A stretch of 64,000 nucleotides of DNA from Calothrix membranacea FACHB-236 (lineage in GTDB: Bacteria; Cyanobacteriota; Cyanobacteriia; Cyanobacteriales; Nostocaceae), in assembly GCF_014696315.1 (NCBI RefSeq), contig NZ_JACJPX010000029.1:32503-96502 (forward strand), in the 5' to 3' direction. The notes under the pieces were generated by a model. That model did no database searches. It had not been told where the DNA came from and saw only the letters and a list, made by a program, of their open reading frames with translations. The position numbers and the translations under genes are program-made. This document shows, piece after piece, positions 1-7,028 of this stretch (position 1 is its first letter; every line of letters starts with the position of its first letter).

Positions 1-9
1 CAAAGCCAT
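1..9 (-). CDS. Possible first codons of modB (partial, runs off the left edge)
   Basis: The minus strand reads ATG-GCT-TTG at the very edge of the window, downstream of modA in the same direction. Molybdate permease ModB often follows modA and often starts with a short Met-Xaa-Leu sequence, so this could be its start. Only three codons are visible and no clear ribosome binding site is seen, so this is an inference from context only. Confidence 0.2.
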
Positions 10-94
10 AATTTTTTGGTTAAAAATGTACTGAATGAGGGCTAGTTTGACTTGTGTGTTCTCCTCTCAAACAGCCCTGTGAAGATTTCACTTG

Positions 95-910
95 TTAACT
101 ACCAGCAAGTGTAAATCCCTGTTTTTCAAACACAGCTTTGGCTTCATTACTCGATAAAAATTGCACAAAATCCTTAGCTGTATCGATGTTTTTACTGCTT
201 TTCAGCACTGCTATAGGATAGACGATAGGAGAATGAGTGTTTTCGGATGCAGTAGCCACAATTTTGACTTTTGGCGTGCTTTTGGCATCAGAGAAATAAA
301 CTAGCCCCGCATCAGCATTACCTGATTCTACGTAATTGAGAGCTTGACGAACATCTTTAGCGTAAACGGTCTTGCCTTTAACTTGGTCAAGAATTTTTAA
401 TGAAGTTAAAACCTGTTGAGCGTATTGTCCAGCCGGGACACTTTTGGGTTCACCGAGAGCGATTCTTTTAATGCTTGGTGAAGCTAAGTCTTTAAAATCA
501 GTGACAATTTTAGAATTTTGGGGTGCAATCAACACTATTTGATTTTTCAGCAAGTCCTTGCGAGTGTCATTAAGCAATAAACCTTTTTGCGCTAAAGCAT
601 CTATCTGTTTAGTTGCAGCCGAAATAAAAACGTCAACCCCTGCACCTTGTTCAATCTGTTGTTGCAAAGCACCCGATGAACCAAAATTGTAAGTCAAACT
701 GACATTTGGCTTTTGTTTGCTATACAAAGGCTTGATTTCATCCATTGCATCTTTGAGGCTAGCAGCAGCTGATATTGTCAAACTTGCTGTTGACGCTGCT
801 GGGCTAGTAGTTGAAGATGAGTTCTGTGTCTTCGTTGGGCTACAGCCCACAATGAGTAGGAACGAAATTAATACCCAACTCAAAAAAGTCACAATGGGTT
901 TATTAATCAT
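95..910 (-). CDS. modA: Molybdate ABC transporter substrate-binding protein ModA (lipoprotein)
   Basis: This is the periplasmic binding protein that captures molybdate (or tungstate) and hands it to the ModB permease. The N-terminus is a lipoprotein signal: a hydrophobic stretch ending in the lipobox LLIVGC, followed by a Ser/Thr-rich linker. The mature part carries typical ModA sequences: LTISAAASLKDAMDEI, YNFGSSGALQQQIEQGAGVDVFIS, KSVPAGQYAQ and ADAGLVYFSDA. The length, about 270 residues, is normal for the family. I prefer the ATG at 910 (GAGAG five bases upstream) over the ATG at 928, which has no ribosome binding site. The next gene on this strand would lie outside the window and is expected to be modB or a modBC fusion. 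Confidence 0.9.
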   Translation of the reverse strand: MINKPIVTFLSWVLISFLLIVGCSPTKTQNSSSTTSPAASTASLTISAAASLKDAMDEIKPLYSKQKPNVSLTYNFGSSGALQQQIEQGAGVDVFISAATKQIDALAQKGLLLNDTRKDLLKNQIVLIAPQNSKIVTDFKDLASPSIKRIALGEPKSVPAGQYAQQVLTSLKILDQVKGKTVYAKDVRQALNYVESGNADAGLVYFSDAKSTPKVKIVATASENTHSPIVYPIAVLKSSKNIDTAKDFVQFLSSNEAKAVFEKQGFTLAGS

Positions 911-1462
911 CAGCACTCTCTCAAGCATTTTTGCGGATTAATTCATAATTTACCAACCTATTCACCTAGAAACTAAAAAAAGTTGGTAAAAGAATCAGAG
1001 ATTGTTAGAGTTCTATGACCAAATCAGGCAAAAGAAAAAAAGAATAATAGTCAGCAAGAGGAAAAGGGACAGGGTTGTACTCCGCCCCAAAGCACCCTTC
1101 GAGGGCGGGACTTGTACCTATGTTCCGCTAAATTTCAGTAATTACCGTAAAATAATTGACCTTGTTAACCAAAATCGTTAGCTTGTTAAACAAAGTCCTT
1201 ACGTTGCTAAGGATTTCCAGAAAATCAGTAGACGGGAAAATTGATAGCTATGTCATTGCATTGGTGGAACGCCTTCTTGCGGGGTACGTAGCCAGGAAAA
1301 CTGCGATCGCACACAACCTAATTCTGCCTAAAATCAAAAAAGGCGTAGAAGCTCTGCTTATTGTCCTCAGACATCGCGTCATCTATATCGAATTGAAATA
1401 AGCTGAGTTACTAAAATTTACCCCAGTTTTACCCCAAAAGTCTTTAATTGCTTGTAATTCTA
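911..1462. other. Intergenic region left of the tRNA-Cys element
   Basis: About 550 bases lie between modA and the left attachment site. An inverted repeat CCGCCC...GGGCGG sits at about 1082-1108. An open frame at 1156-1401 with a TTG start matches nothing I know and is probably chance. This stretch should originally have been the DNA directly downstream of the host tRNA-Cys gene before the element inserted. Confidence 0.4.
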
Positions 1463-1508
1463 AAGGCGGCACCCGGATTTGAACCGGGGGATGGAGGTTT
1501 TGCAGACC
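1463..1508. repeat. attL: left 46-bp direct repeat of the tRNA-Cys element
   Basis: These 46 bases are identical to 9972-10017. They contain the 3' portion of tRNA-Cys from the anticodon loop to the end of the acceptor stem, on the minus strand. A tyrosine recombinase gene starts 120 bases inward. This is the usual arrangement of an element that integrates into the 3' part of a tRNA gene and leaves a displaced copy on the far side. Confidence 0.93.
1465..1508 (-). pseudogene. Displaced 3' fragment of tRNA-Cys(GCA)
   Basis: The fragment covers the anticodon loop, T arm and 3' acceptor strand of tRNA-Cys, identical to the intact gene at 9974-10044. The sequence beyond it (1509 onward) cannot pair as a D arm or 5' acceptor strand, so it is not a working tRNA. 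It is the leftover created by site-specific integration. Confidence 0.9.
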
Positions 1509-1576
1509 GGCACTGTCTGCCATTATGTGCCCCAAATGCTTAAATAGTAAGAAATATAGCCTTAACTATCTTGACT

Positions 1577-1628
1577 TTGACTATCAGCCCGACTATCATG
1601 ATGGGAGATAAAGGTTTATGATAGTCAA
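1577..1628. promoter_or_regulatory. Candidate integrase arm-type sites, left end
   Basis: Three copies of the same motif lie between attL and the integrase start: TTGACTATCAG at 1577-1587, GACTATCAT at 1591-1599 and, inverted, ATGATAGTCAA at 1618-1628, ending right at the integrase ATG. Two more copies lie inside the right end (9900-9922). Motifs repeated at both ends of an element near the core sites are typical of the arm-binding sites of tyrosine recombinases. The copy abutting the start codon could also let the integrase regulate itself. Confidence 0.6.
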
Positions 1629-2822
1629 ATGAATACTGCTAAGAAGATTAAGGGTAATGTGGGCATTGAGGAATACAGGGGTAAGCTTAGGCTTAGGCTC
1701 CCTAGAACTGTAACTGAAGGTGGTAAACAGGTATACCTAAGCACTGGGTTAGATGCTAATGAGGTTAATCGCCGCAGAGTCTCCTCAGTCGCTAACTGGA
1801 TGGAAGAGGATATCCTAACAGGTCAGCTAGACCCTACCCTAAACCGCTACAGAGAGAAACTAGAGGCTTACAGGCAGCCCCAGTTAACCATAGTGAAACC
1901 TAAGACCCCCCAGACTGACCTAGTAGAACTCTGGGATAGGTACTGTGAGTTTATGAAGCCTCAGCTAGCCTCTACAACTTACCTAAAGGATTATGCCAGG
2001 AAATATAAGAATCACATTAAGGCATTACCTACTAAAGACTTAACCCAGGCGATCGCCATTAGGGACTACTTACTCACCGAGTTATCCCCTAATGCTGCAA
2101 AGAGGGTTATTACATACATAGCCGCCTGCTGTAAGTGGGCTGTAGGCTCAGGGTTAATCAAGGATAATCCCTTTGCAGGTATGTCTGAGGATATTAAGTT
2201 ACCTAAGCATGACTCAGATGCCATAGACCCTTTCACTAGGGAAGAGATGAATAATATCATTCAGGCATTTGAGGAGACCAGACCCCACTATGCACCCTTT
2301 GTTAAGTTCCTATTCTGGACTGGGTGCCGGACTGGGGAAGCCATAGCACTACAGTGGAAGCATATAAACTCTGAGTGTACCCAGATAACCTTTAGTGAGT
2401 CTTATGACAGTGCCTTGAATATCCGCAAGGGGACTAAAACTGGTAAGTCTAGGAAGTTCCCATGTAATACCCAGGTTAGGCAGTTATTACTATCTATCAG
2501 ACCTTCTAGCCCAGACCTAGAGCAATCAGTATTTACTAGCCCTACTGGGGGAATCATTAATAACACTAGGTTCTCTAATCAGGTCTGGAAAGGCGGCAAG
2601 GTAGGTAAGAAGCAATATAAAGGGGTTATTCAACAGCTAATGAATGAAGGTAAAATAGACCGCTACAGATGCCTATATAACACTAGGCACACCTTCATAA
2701 CACTAATGCTGGCTGAGGGTCTAACAGTCCCTACAGTAGCCAAGTTAGTTGGTAACAGCCCAGAGATTATCCTTAAACACTATGCGGGTAACACAGTACC
2801 CTTGGAGTTGCCTAGTATCTAA
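1629..2822 (+). CDS. Tyrosine recombinase (site-specific integrase)
   Basis: This 397-residue protein should catalyse integration into and excision from tRNA-Cys. The N-terminal part (about 1-90) resembles an arm-binding domain, a SAM-like core-binding domain follows (about 95-190), and the catalytic domain occupies the rest. Visible active-site motifs are GCRTGEAIAL (first Arg, about residue 240), YNTRHTF (box II, with Tyr in place of the more usual His) and the Tyr of LKHYAGN at about residue 385. The Tyr-for-His change is seen in other integrases and is not a sign of inactivation. It lies 120 bases from attL and points inward, the standard arrangement. Codon use is rich in CTA and AGG, as in the other genes of the element. 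Confidence 0.93.
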   Translation: MNTAKKIKGNVGIEEYRGKLRLRLPRTVTEGGKQVYLSTGLDANEVNRRRVSSVANWMEEDILTGQLDPTLNRYREKLEAYRQPQLTIVKPKTPQTDLVELWDRYCEFMKPQLASTTYLKDYARKYKNHIKALPTKDLTQAIAIRDYLLTELSPNAAKRVITYIAACCKWAVGSGLIKDNPFAGMSEDIKLPKHDSDAIDPFTREEMNNIIQAFEETRPHYAPFVKFLFWTGCRTGEAIALQWKHINSECTQITFSESYDSALNIRKGTKTGKSRKFPCNTQVRQLLLSIRPSSPDLEQSVFTSPTGGIINNTRFSNQVWKGGKVGKKQYKGVIQQLMNEGKIDRYRCLYNTRHTFITLMLAEGLTVPTVAKLVGNSPEIILKHYAGNTVPLELPSI

Positions 2823-2827
2823 CTAGG

Positions 2828-2854
2828 AAGCCCCTAGTTGACAACTAGGGGCTT
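2828..2854. terminator. Hairpin between convergent integrase and nuclease-like genes
   Basis: A perfect 12-bp stem, AAGCCCCTAGTT / AACTAGGGGCTT, with a 3-base loop lies between two convergent genes. It probably ends transcription from both sides, although there is no long T run. Confidence 0.7.
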
Positions 2855-2860
2855 ATGGGG

Positions 2861-3430
2861 TTAACCCTTAATGAAATCTAGCCAGCTATCTAGGGGTTTA
2901 AATAGGTGCCTGGGGACTGCATAGGATAACTCTTGGGACTTTACCCTAAGCCAGCTAGTCTCTCTAGTCAACCTATCCGCCCTAGCTACCCTAGACTCTC
3001 CTGTGGTTCTATCAATGGCAACTATGAAATGAACAGGAAACTTATACTTAGCCCATCTGGTATCAATACCACCAACTAATATGTTATGGTCTTTGAATAC
3101 ATTAGCCTTAGTTTTAACCTCTAAGTTATACCCTTTGCCATTATGGATAACTCGGATATCCCTTTGGTACTGTGCATAGAGGCATTGGGCTAGCTTAGAC
3201 TGACTGCGGTCTCTCCAGTTATCCGGGTCAGCCTTATAAACTCCATAGACTGACCTATGGGTCATATACTGGTCTAGTTGGTACACCTTGTCTAACCCCT
3301 GGGTCTTAAGGTACTCCGCTAGGCTATATTCCCATGAGTTACCACAGGTTAGGCGGTCACTGAAAGAGTCTCTGAAGTAGTTAGAGTCTCTACTTGCGCC
3401 ATTAAGCGCAATATGTGTTATAATGGTCAT
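2861..3430 (-). CDS. Putative PD-(D/E)xK superfamily nuclease
   Basis: This 189-residue protein has no family name I can give with certainty. It shows the spacing of a PD-(D/E)xK nuclease core: an acidic residue in an early helix (Glu34 in SWEYSLAEYL), Asp91 in YQRDIRVIHNG and the ExK triad in YNLEVKTKAN (Glu104, Lys106), followed by a strand-rich segment KFPVHFIVAIDR. A nuclease beside the integrase could process replication or recombination intermediates, act in defence against phage, or harm a helper phage. It is convergent with the integrase and separated from the next upstream gene by a hairpin, so it may be its own transcription unit. The fold assignment is an inference from motifs and needs structure prediction. 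Confidence 0.5.
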   Translation of the reverse strand: MTIITHIALNGASRDSNYFRDSFSDRLTCGNSWEYSLAEYLKTQGLDKVYQLDQYMTHRSVYGVYKADPDNWRDRSQSKLAQCLYAQYQRDIRVIHNGKGYNLEVKTKANVFKDHNILVGGIDTRWAKYKFPVHFIVAIDRTTGESRVARADRLTRETSWLRVKSQELSYAVPRHLFKPLDSWLDFIKG

Positions 3431-3453
3431 AAGTATTTAAGTTTGTTTGATAG

Positions 3454-3484
3454 CCCCTTAAGTAGTTCGCAGCTATTTAAGGGG
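3454..3484. terminator. Hairpin between two element genes
   Basis: A 12-bp stem (CCCCTTAAGTAG / CTATTTAAGGGG, one G-U pair) with a 7-base loop separates the genes at 3505-4041 and 2861-3430. It likely ends or attenuates the upstream minus-strand operon, though no T run follows. Confidence 0.55.
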
Positions 3485-3504
3485 ATTTACATTAGGTACC
3501 AGGG

Positions 3505-4041
3505 TTAGCCCCTATCAGCCCAGAACTGAGTCTCTGTTAATGCGCCATAGAACTTAATATTCCTAACCTGGGCTGCTGTCCATTGCCCCCTGTTCTCTCT
3601 GGTAGGCATAAACCCTCTTGGGCGGTCATAGGGGGCTGTCCAGGTCTTCTGATGTATTTGGATATTCTGGGCTAGCTGGTAACCAAAGGGGTCAGTATTG
3701 AAACTAGGGGCATGACTAAACATCCAGTAGCCATCAGTCCTTCTAGTTGGGCTGTCTAATCCCTTAATCCATCTGATATTCCAATCAAAATAAGGCTTTC
3801 TGAACATCTCGCCATCTATGCGGCTAAGTCTAACCCTAGAGAAACCATATTCAGTTATCTGGGGGAATATGGCTATTAGTTCCTCCCATTGCTCCTTTAG
3901 GGCTTCTGTCTCTTCCTCTAGGAACTCTACAGGGGTCTTCAGGTAAACTTTGAGTACCCCAGACTTAGGGTTAAACCTTAGCTCGGCTGAGACCTCTAGG
4001 GTCTCCTCTTGTCCTAAGTGCTGGAAAGATACTTCCATCAT
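3505..4041 (-). CDS. Hypothetical protein of the tRNA-Cys element
   Basis: I do not recognise this 178-residue protein. The N-terminal 60 residues look like a small alpha/beta unit (strands around VSFQHLGQEETLEVS and LKVYLKTPVEF, then an acidic helix EEETEALKEQWEELIAIF). The second half is rich in aromatic residues (FDWNIRWIKG, GYWMFSHAPSF). No signal peptide, membrane segment or known catalytic motif is seen. It follows the RHH and zinc-motif genes in the same direction with a 99-base gap, and its codon use matches the rest of the element, so it probably belongs to the same operon. The second Met (4038) is an equally possible start. Confidence 0.7.
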   Translation of the reverse strand: MMEVSFQHLGQEETLEVSAELRFNPKSGVLKVYLKTPVEFLEEETEALKEQWEELIAIFPQITEYGFSRVRLSRIDGEMFRKPYFDWNIRWIKGLDSPTRRTDGYWMFSHAPSFNTDPFGYQLAQNIQIHQKTWTAPYDRPRGFMPTRENRGQWTAAQVRNIKFYGALTETQFWADRG

Positions 4042-4140
4042 GGGGTCATTCTGGGGTAAGTTTGATACCCTTATTTAGTCAATATGAGCATTACTCATAT
4101 TTGAAAGGTTTCGACAACCATCGAAATAGTTAGCCAATGC

Positions 4141-4623
4141 TTAGTCCGCCTCAGGTAACCCTAGTTGCTCCTCTAGGCTGCCTAGAACTATCTGTACCGA
4201 AACATTAGGCTCAGGCAATCCTTCTCTGTCCTGTCTGTCCCTGATAATCCTATTGGCTACATCTGCCCATTCCCTAAGCTCCCTGGATACCCTCAGAGAG
4301 TTCCCCTGTTGATACTGCTGATACAGGCTGTCTACTGTATCACAGGCAATCTGAAGTAACCTTTCTTGTCTCTGGTCAGAACTCAGCCCAGACTCAGAGA
4401 CTAACCTATCAACCTTAGTAGGTATCAATACCTCAGCATTAACCGCCTTGGGTACCTTTGAATGCTTGAAATGGTTATAAACATTCTGAGGGGTTACAGA
4501 TACCCCTTGAGTCCCTAAGTAATCCGCAAGGGCTGAGGCAGGTAACCCCATAGCTACCCTTTGGTTAAACTCAGCCAACCTATCATGGTCTAATCGGCAT
4601 ATTAAACATTTCCTAGTTGCCAT
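4141..4623 (-). CDS. CxxC zinc-motif / helix-turn-helix protein
   Basis: This 160-residue protein begins with a possible zinc site (CLIC...H) followed by a helical segment ending in TPQNVYNHFKHSKV, which looks like a helix-turn-helix recognition helix. The rest is predicted helical (residues 85-130) with an acidic C-terminus. Small DNA-binding proteins of this kind occur in phages and satellites as terminase small subunits or regulators, but I cannot assign it to a named family. The start is firm: AGGAGGT lies 8 bases before the ATG. It overlaps the upstream RHH gene by 11 bases in another frame, so the two are probably translationally coupled. Confidence 0.65.
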   Translation of the reverse strand: MATRKCLICRLDHDRLAEFNQRVAMGLPASALADYLGTQGVSVTPQNVYNHFKHSKVPKAVNAEVLIPTKVDRLVSESGLSSDQRQERLLQIACDTVDSLYQQYQQGNSLRVSRELREWADVANRIIRDRQDREGLPEPNVSVQIVLGSLEEQLGLPEAD

Positions 4624-4870
4624 TAGCCTTAACCTCCTGTAACTGGCTGATTAACTCATCTAGACCATCTAGGAAGTTATCAGGCTCTAACCCTTGCAGG
4701 TATTCTAGGCAATCATGATAAGCCCTAGCCTCTGCCTTGGACATCCTAGCCAGCTTTAATATTTCCCTAATGACATCAGTTAGGGTTAACCCAGATGTAG
4801 CTGATAAACCCTCAAGCCATCTGCGATCGCTATCTGTTAGCCGAATAGTAACCCTGTTATCCTTAGCCAT
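4613..4870 (-). CDS. Ribbon-helix-helix DNA-binding protein
   Basis: The N-terminal sequence NRVTIRLTDSDRRWLEGLS followed by GLTLTDVIREILKLA has the strand-helix-helix pattern of Arc/MetJ/CopG type repressors; the remaining 40 residues form an acidic helix that could mediate oligomerisation. An ATG at 4915 would add 15 residues, but the ATG at 4870 has AAGGAGA 8 bases upstream, so I start there (85 residues). It heads the minus-strand operon running to about 3505 and sits back to back with the plus-strand gene at 4960, so it is well placed to regulate both directions. Confidence 0.7.
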   Translation of the reverse strand: MAKDNRVTIRLTDSDRRWLEGLSATSGLTLTDVIREILKLARMSKAEARAYHDCLEYLQGLEPDNFLDGLDELISQLQEVKANGN

Positions 4871-4959
4871 CTTAGTAATCTCCTTAGTAGTTTCTATAGG
4901 TATTTTGTCAGCCAAAGTAGTTGACTAAATATTCTTAGAAACTGATAAAACTTACCAGT

Positions 4960-5601
4960 ATGACCAACCTAGAACAACAGATTAAAGAACTATCAACCCA
5001 GTTAGCAGCCAAGGAAACCCAGAAAGCCCAAGAGGAAGCCCAGAAGGCAGCCAAGAAAGCCTTTGAATGGAACTCAAAGGTCAAGTTGGTTAGATTCCTA
5101 GAACAGTATTTGGATAACCATATTCGACTAGGTAAACTAACTCCAGATATCTTCTTTAATGTCTACAGAAAGTATAAAGAGGTCTACCAGGATTCTGATG
5201 ACCAACTGAGTCTATTTGTATCTACAGTTATCAAACTTATCAGTCATCCTTGGCATGGGGTCGAATGCAAGACAGCCTTCATTGGTAATGGAGGTTTATT
5301 GTACAAAGGTCAGACCTTTGAAGACCCTCAGAAGTTATATCTAGAGATTGTCTTCAGTACCATTCTAGGCGAGTTAACCAATGACCCCTTTGGTACTGAT
5401 GTCTGGTTCTATGAGTTATTACAACTGCATTTTGAAGACCCTACAGCCTTCCCTGCTTATGCCCAGATGGGTCAGGTTAAGACCAGAATATTACCCCTAA
5501 TGAAGCGCATTGTTGACTTAGAGAAAACCTCTCAGGAGTTACCAGAGTTATCTGAGTTAACTACTGATGATGCTTTGTATATCCAGAGTTTACTTAACTA
5601 G
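4960..5601 (+). CDS. Hypothetical protein with N-terminal coiled coil
   Basis: I do not recognise this 213-residue protein. Residues 3-36 are a charged Ala/Gln/Lys-rich helix likely to form a coiled coil. The following part is a mostly helical globular domain with aromatic residues (VRFLEQYLDNHI, DIFFNVYRKYKEVY, DVWFYELLQLHF). There is no membrane segment or enzyme motif. It is divergent from the RHH gene with a 90-base gap to that gene's preferred start, and it is followed by a short gene and a GC-rich hairpin. Its composition is that of the element. Confidence 0.7.
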   Translation: MTNLEQQIKELSTQLAAKETQKAQEEAQKAAKKAFEWNSKVKLVRFLEQYLDNHIRLGKLTPDIFFNVYRKYKEVYQDSDDQLSLFVSTVIKLISHPWHGVECKTAFIGNGGLLYKGQTFEDPQKLYLEIVFSTILGELTNDPFGTDVWFYELLQLHFEDPTAFPAYAQMGQVKTRILPLMKRIVDLEKTSQELPELSELTTDDALYIQSLLN

Positions 5602-5608
5602 TTCTTAG

Positions 5609-5626
5609 GGTTCCCGGGAACCTTTT
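5609..5626 (+). terminator. Palindromic hairpin after the coiled-coil gene
   Basis: GGTTCCCGGGAACC is a perfect palindrome followed by TTTT, just behind the stop codon at 5601. It may be a weak terminator or a protein-binding palindrome. Confidence 0.5.
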
Positions 5627-5649
5627 AAACATTACTAAAGGACAAACAA

Positions 5650-5880
5650 ATGATTATCAATAGTTCAGAAGGCGCAGCCTTGGAAGTTAATATTGACCCT
5701 GAGTTACTCCAGAAGATTCAGGAGTTATCTGAGGAATCTAGTACATCCCTAGATACTGTTGTTGAAGTTAGCTTATGGAAAATCATTCCTGAACTTAGAA
5801 GACTTATTTCTGCCCAAAGTAGCTATGGGTTAGCCTATAAGGTCTCAGAGGCAGATAAGATTAACCTATTGACTGAATAA
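5650..5880 (+). CDS. Small hypothetical protein, possibly RHH-like
   Basis: This 76-residue acidic protein has a good ribosome binding site (AAAGGAC 7 bases before the ATG). The pattern ALEVNIDPELLQKIQELSEE followed by SLDTVVEVSLWKIIPELRRL resembles a ribbon-helix-helix unit (strand, helix, helix), but the similarity is weak. It follows the gene at 4960 in the same direction and is followed by a hairpin at 5913. It could be an antitoxin-like or regulatory protein, but no toxin partner is apparent. Confidence 0.55.
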   Translation: MIINSSEGAALEVNIDPELLQKIQELSEESSTSLDTVVEVSLWKIIPELRRLISAQSSYGLAYKVSEADKINLLTE

Positions 5881-5912
5881 GGGTATATAGTAAGCCCTTA
5901 AATATAACTAAG

Positions 5913-5937
5913 ACCCCTAGGGAGACCTGGGGGTTTA
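5913..5937 (+). terminator. Rho-independent-like terminator
   Basis: A 9-bp stem (ACCCCTAGG / CCTGGGGGT, one G-U pair) with a 4-base loop is followed by TTTATTA, 32 bases after the preceding plus-strand stop codon. Confidence 0.65.
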
Positions 5938-6050
5938 TTAATGTGTTTGTATTAGGTAGGCTGAATGAGAGGTAACTGAGAGATAATAAACCTATTGATT
6001 AAGCGCATTTAAGCGATTAGGGTGATTACCACTAAGGCATAATCTCAAGC

Positions 6051-6470
6051 CTAGCCAATAATATGAGGTATCTTTTTTAATGCTTCTTCTATAACCCATA
6101 GCTCATCATCATGATATGCATAAGATTTCTTAAGGAATCTTCCTTGGGTATCCTTTCTGGCAATCTTCCGAGGGTTAGACATATATTGACTTTTGTATAA
6201 CTTAACTATCAGATTAGCTAACTTGTGAAAATCAGACCTATTGACCTCAATATTTTTAGATTCTAAATATTCACTTAGTGTAGTTACTTCATTAGGTGGA
6301 ACATCCTGCTGTAACTCATTTATATCTGAAGCATCAGCCAGAATATACCTATCTGGATAAGCCCTTGACTCAACCCATAGATTGAGTATGTTTGCCTTAG
6401 TTAGTGTCTCAACATAAACTATCTTTACCTGCCTATTATTACCTGTAGGGAAAATGTTTAATACCCTCAT
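6051..6470 (-). CDS. Hypothetical protein of the tRNA-Cys element
   Basis: I do not recognise this 139-residue protein. It begins with a hydrophobic strand (MRVLNIFPTGNNRQVKIVYVETLT), continues with a mixed region and ends in a basic segment (SNPRKIARKDTQGRFLKKSYAYHDDELWVIEEAL) that could bind nucleic acid. No known motif is seen. It is less rich in CTAG than its neighbours but still lies in the element. It stands alone, about 560 bases downstream of the helicase-like gene, across the repeat-rich region. Confidence 0.6.
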   Translation of the reverse strand: MRVLNIFPTGNNRQVKIVYVETLTKANILNLWVESRAYPDRYILADASDINELQQDVPPNEVTTLSEYLESKNIEVNRSDFHKLANLIVKLYKSQYMSNPRKIARKDTQGRFLKKSYAYHDDELWVIEEALKKIPHIIG

Positions 6471-6689
6471 GGTTAACCTTGAACCTATAACATTAGTAAT
6501 AGGTTAACCTGTGATACTAACTAGTGATAAGTATCTAAAATGACTCTGTGACAATAATAAACTTATTGTGCTATAGGTTAACCTATCTAGTCAAAATAAA
6601 TGATTTTACTCAGTTTGAGCTAGGGGAAGTTGAGTTAGTCCAAGGGGATGACTAATATGAGTCATAGAGTAGCCTTGGGTTTACCAGTT

Positions 6690-6960
6690 ACCTCTGGTAA
6701 CCTCTCTGGTTACCTCTAAGTTACCTCTAGAGGTAACCACTAGAACCCTTATACAGTATAAGGTCTAGCCTATGGGTTACCTAGTTACCTTGGTTTTACC
6801 CATTAGGTTCTATGTAGGTACTGGGTGATATCTGTTTCATAAAATAGAGGTAACTAGGTAACCTACAGGCTGAAAGCTATACCCCCTATGAATCCTATCG
6901 GTTACCTCTAGAGGTAACCAGGAGGTAACCGAGGTAACCAGGGGTAATCTAAGGGTAACC
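6690..6960. repeat. GGTNACC iteron-like cluster
   Basis: Copies are seen for example at 6696-6702, 6708-6714, 6732-6738, and several between 6848 and 6960, in both orientations, with further degenerate copies (GTTACC, GGTTTTACC). The motif is itself nearly palindromic. The density is far above what is seen elsewhere in the window. Confidence 0.75.
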
Positions 6961-6993
6961 ATTTAAGCGCATTGGAGCGGCTAGGGTAAATAA

Positions 6994-7019
6994 AAGACCC
7001 TAGAACTAACCAGGGTCTT
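6994..7019 (-). terminator. Terminator of the VapE-like gene
   Basis: On the minus strand the stem AAGACCCT / AGGGTCTT is followed by TTATTT, 10 bases beyond the stop codon of the helicase-like gene. Confidence 0.7.
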
Positions 7020-7028
7020 CATTAGTGC

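Larger units (their letters stand above)
6471..7028. other. Gene-free repeat region, candidate replication origin of the element
   Basis: No gene is apparent here. The stretch holds at least nine exact copies of GGTAACC or GGTTACC between about 6690 and 6960, two of them forming the perfect palindrome GGTTACCTCTAGAGGTAACC (6900-6919); a near-perfect second copy lies at 6719-6738. Such repeated short sites beside a replicative-helicase-like gene are typical of origins or of a regulator's operator array. The function is an inference. Confidence 0.5.

Noticed and set aside
717..941. Frame opposite modA
   Set aside because: It is the complement of the signal peptide and start of modA and has no independent support.
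1156..1401. Open frame of 81 codons left of the element
   Set aside because: It uses a TTG start without a ribosome binding site, has no recognisable domain and lies in a former tRNA-flanking region; probably chance.
1629..2822. Tyr in place of His in integrase box II as a sign of inactivation
   Set aside because: Other active integrases have Y-x-x-R-H-T at this place, and all other catalytic residues are present.
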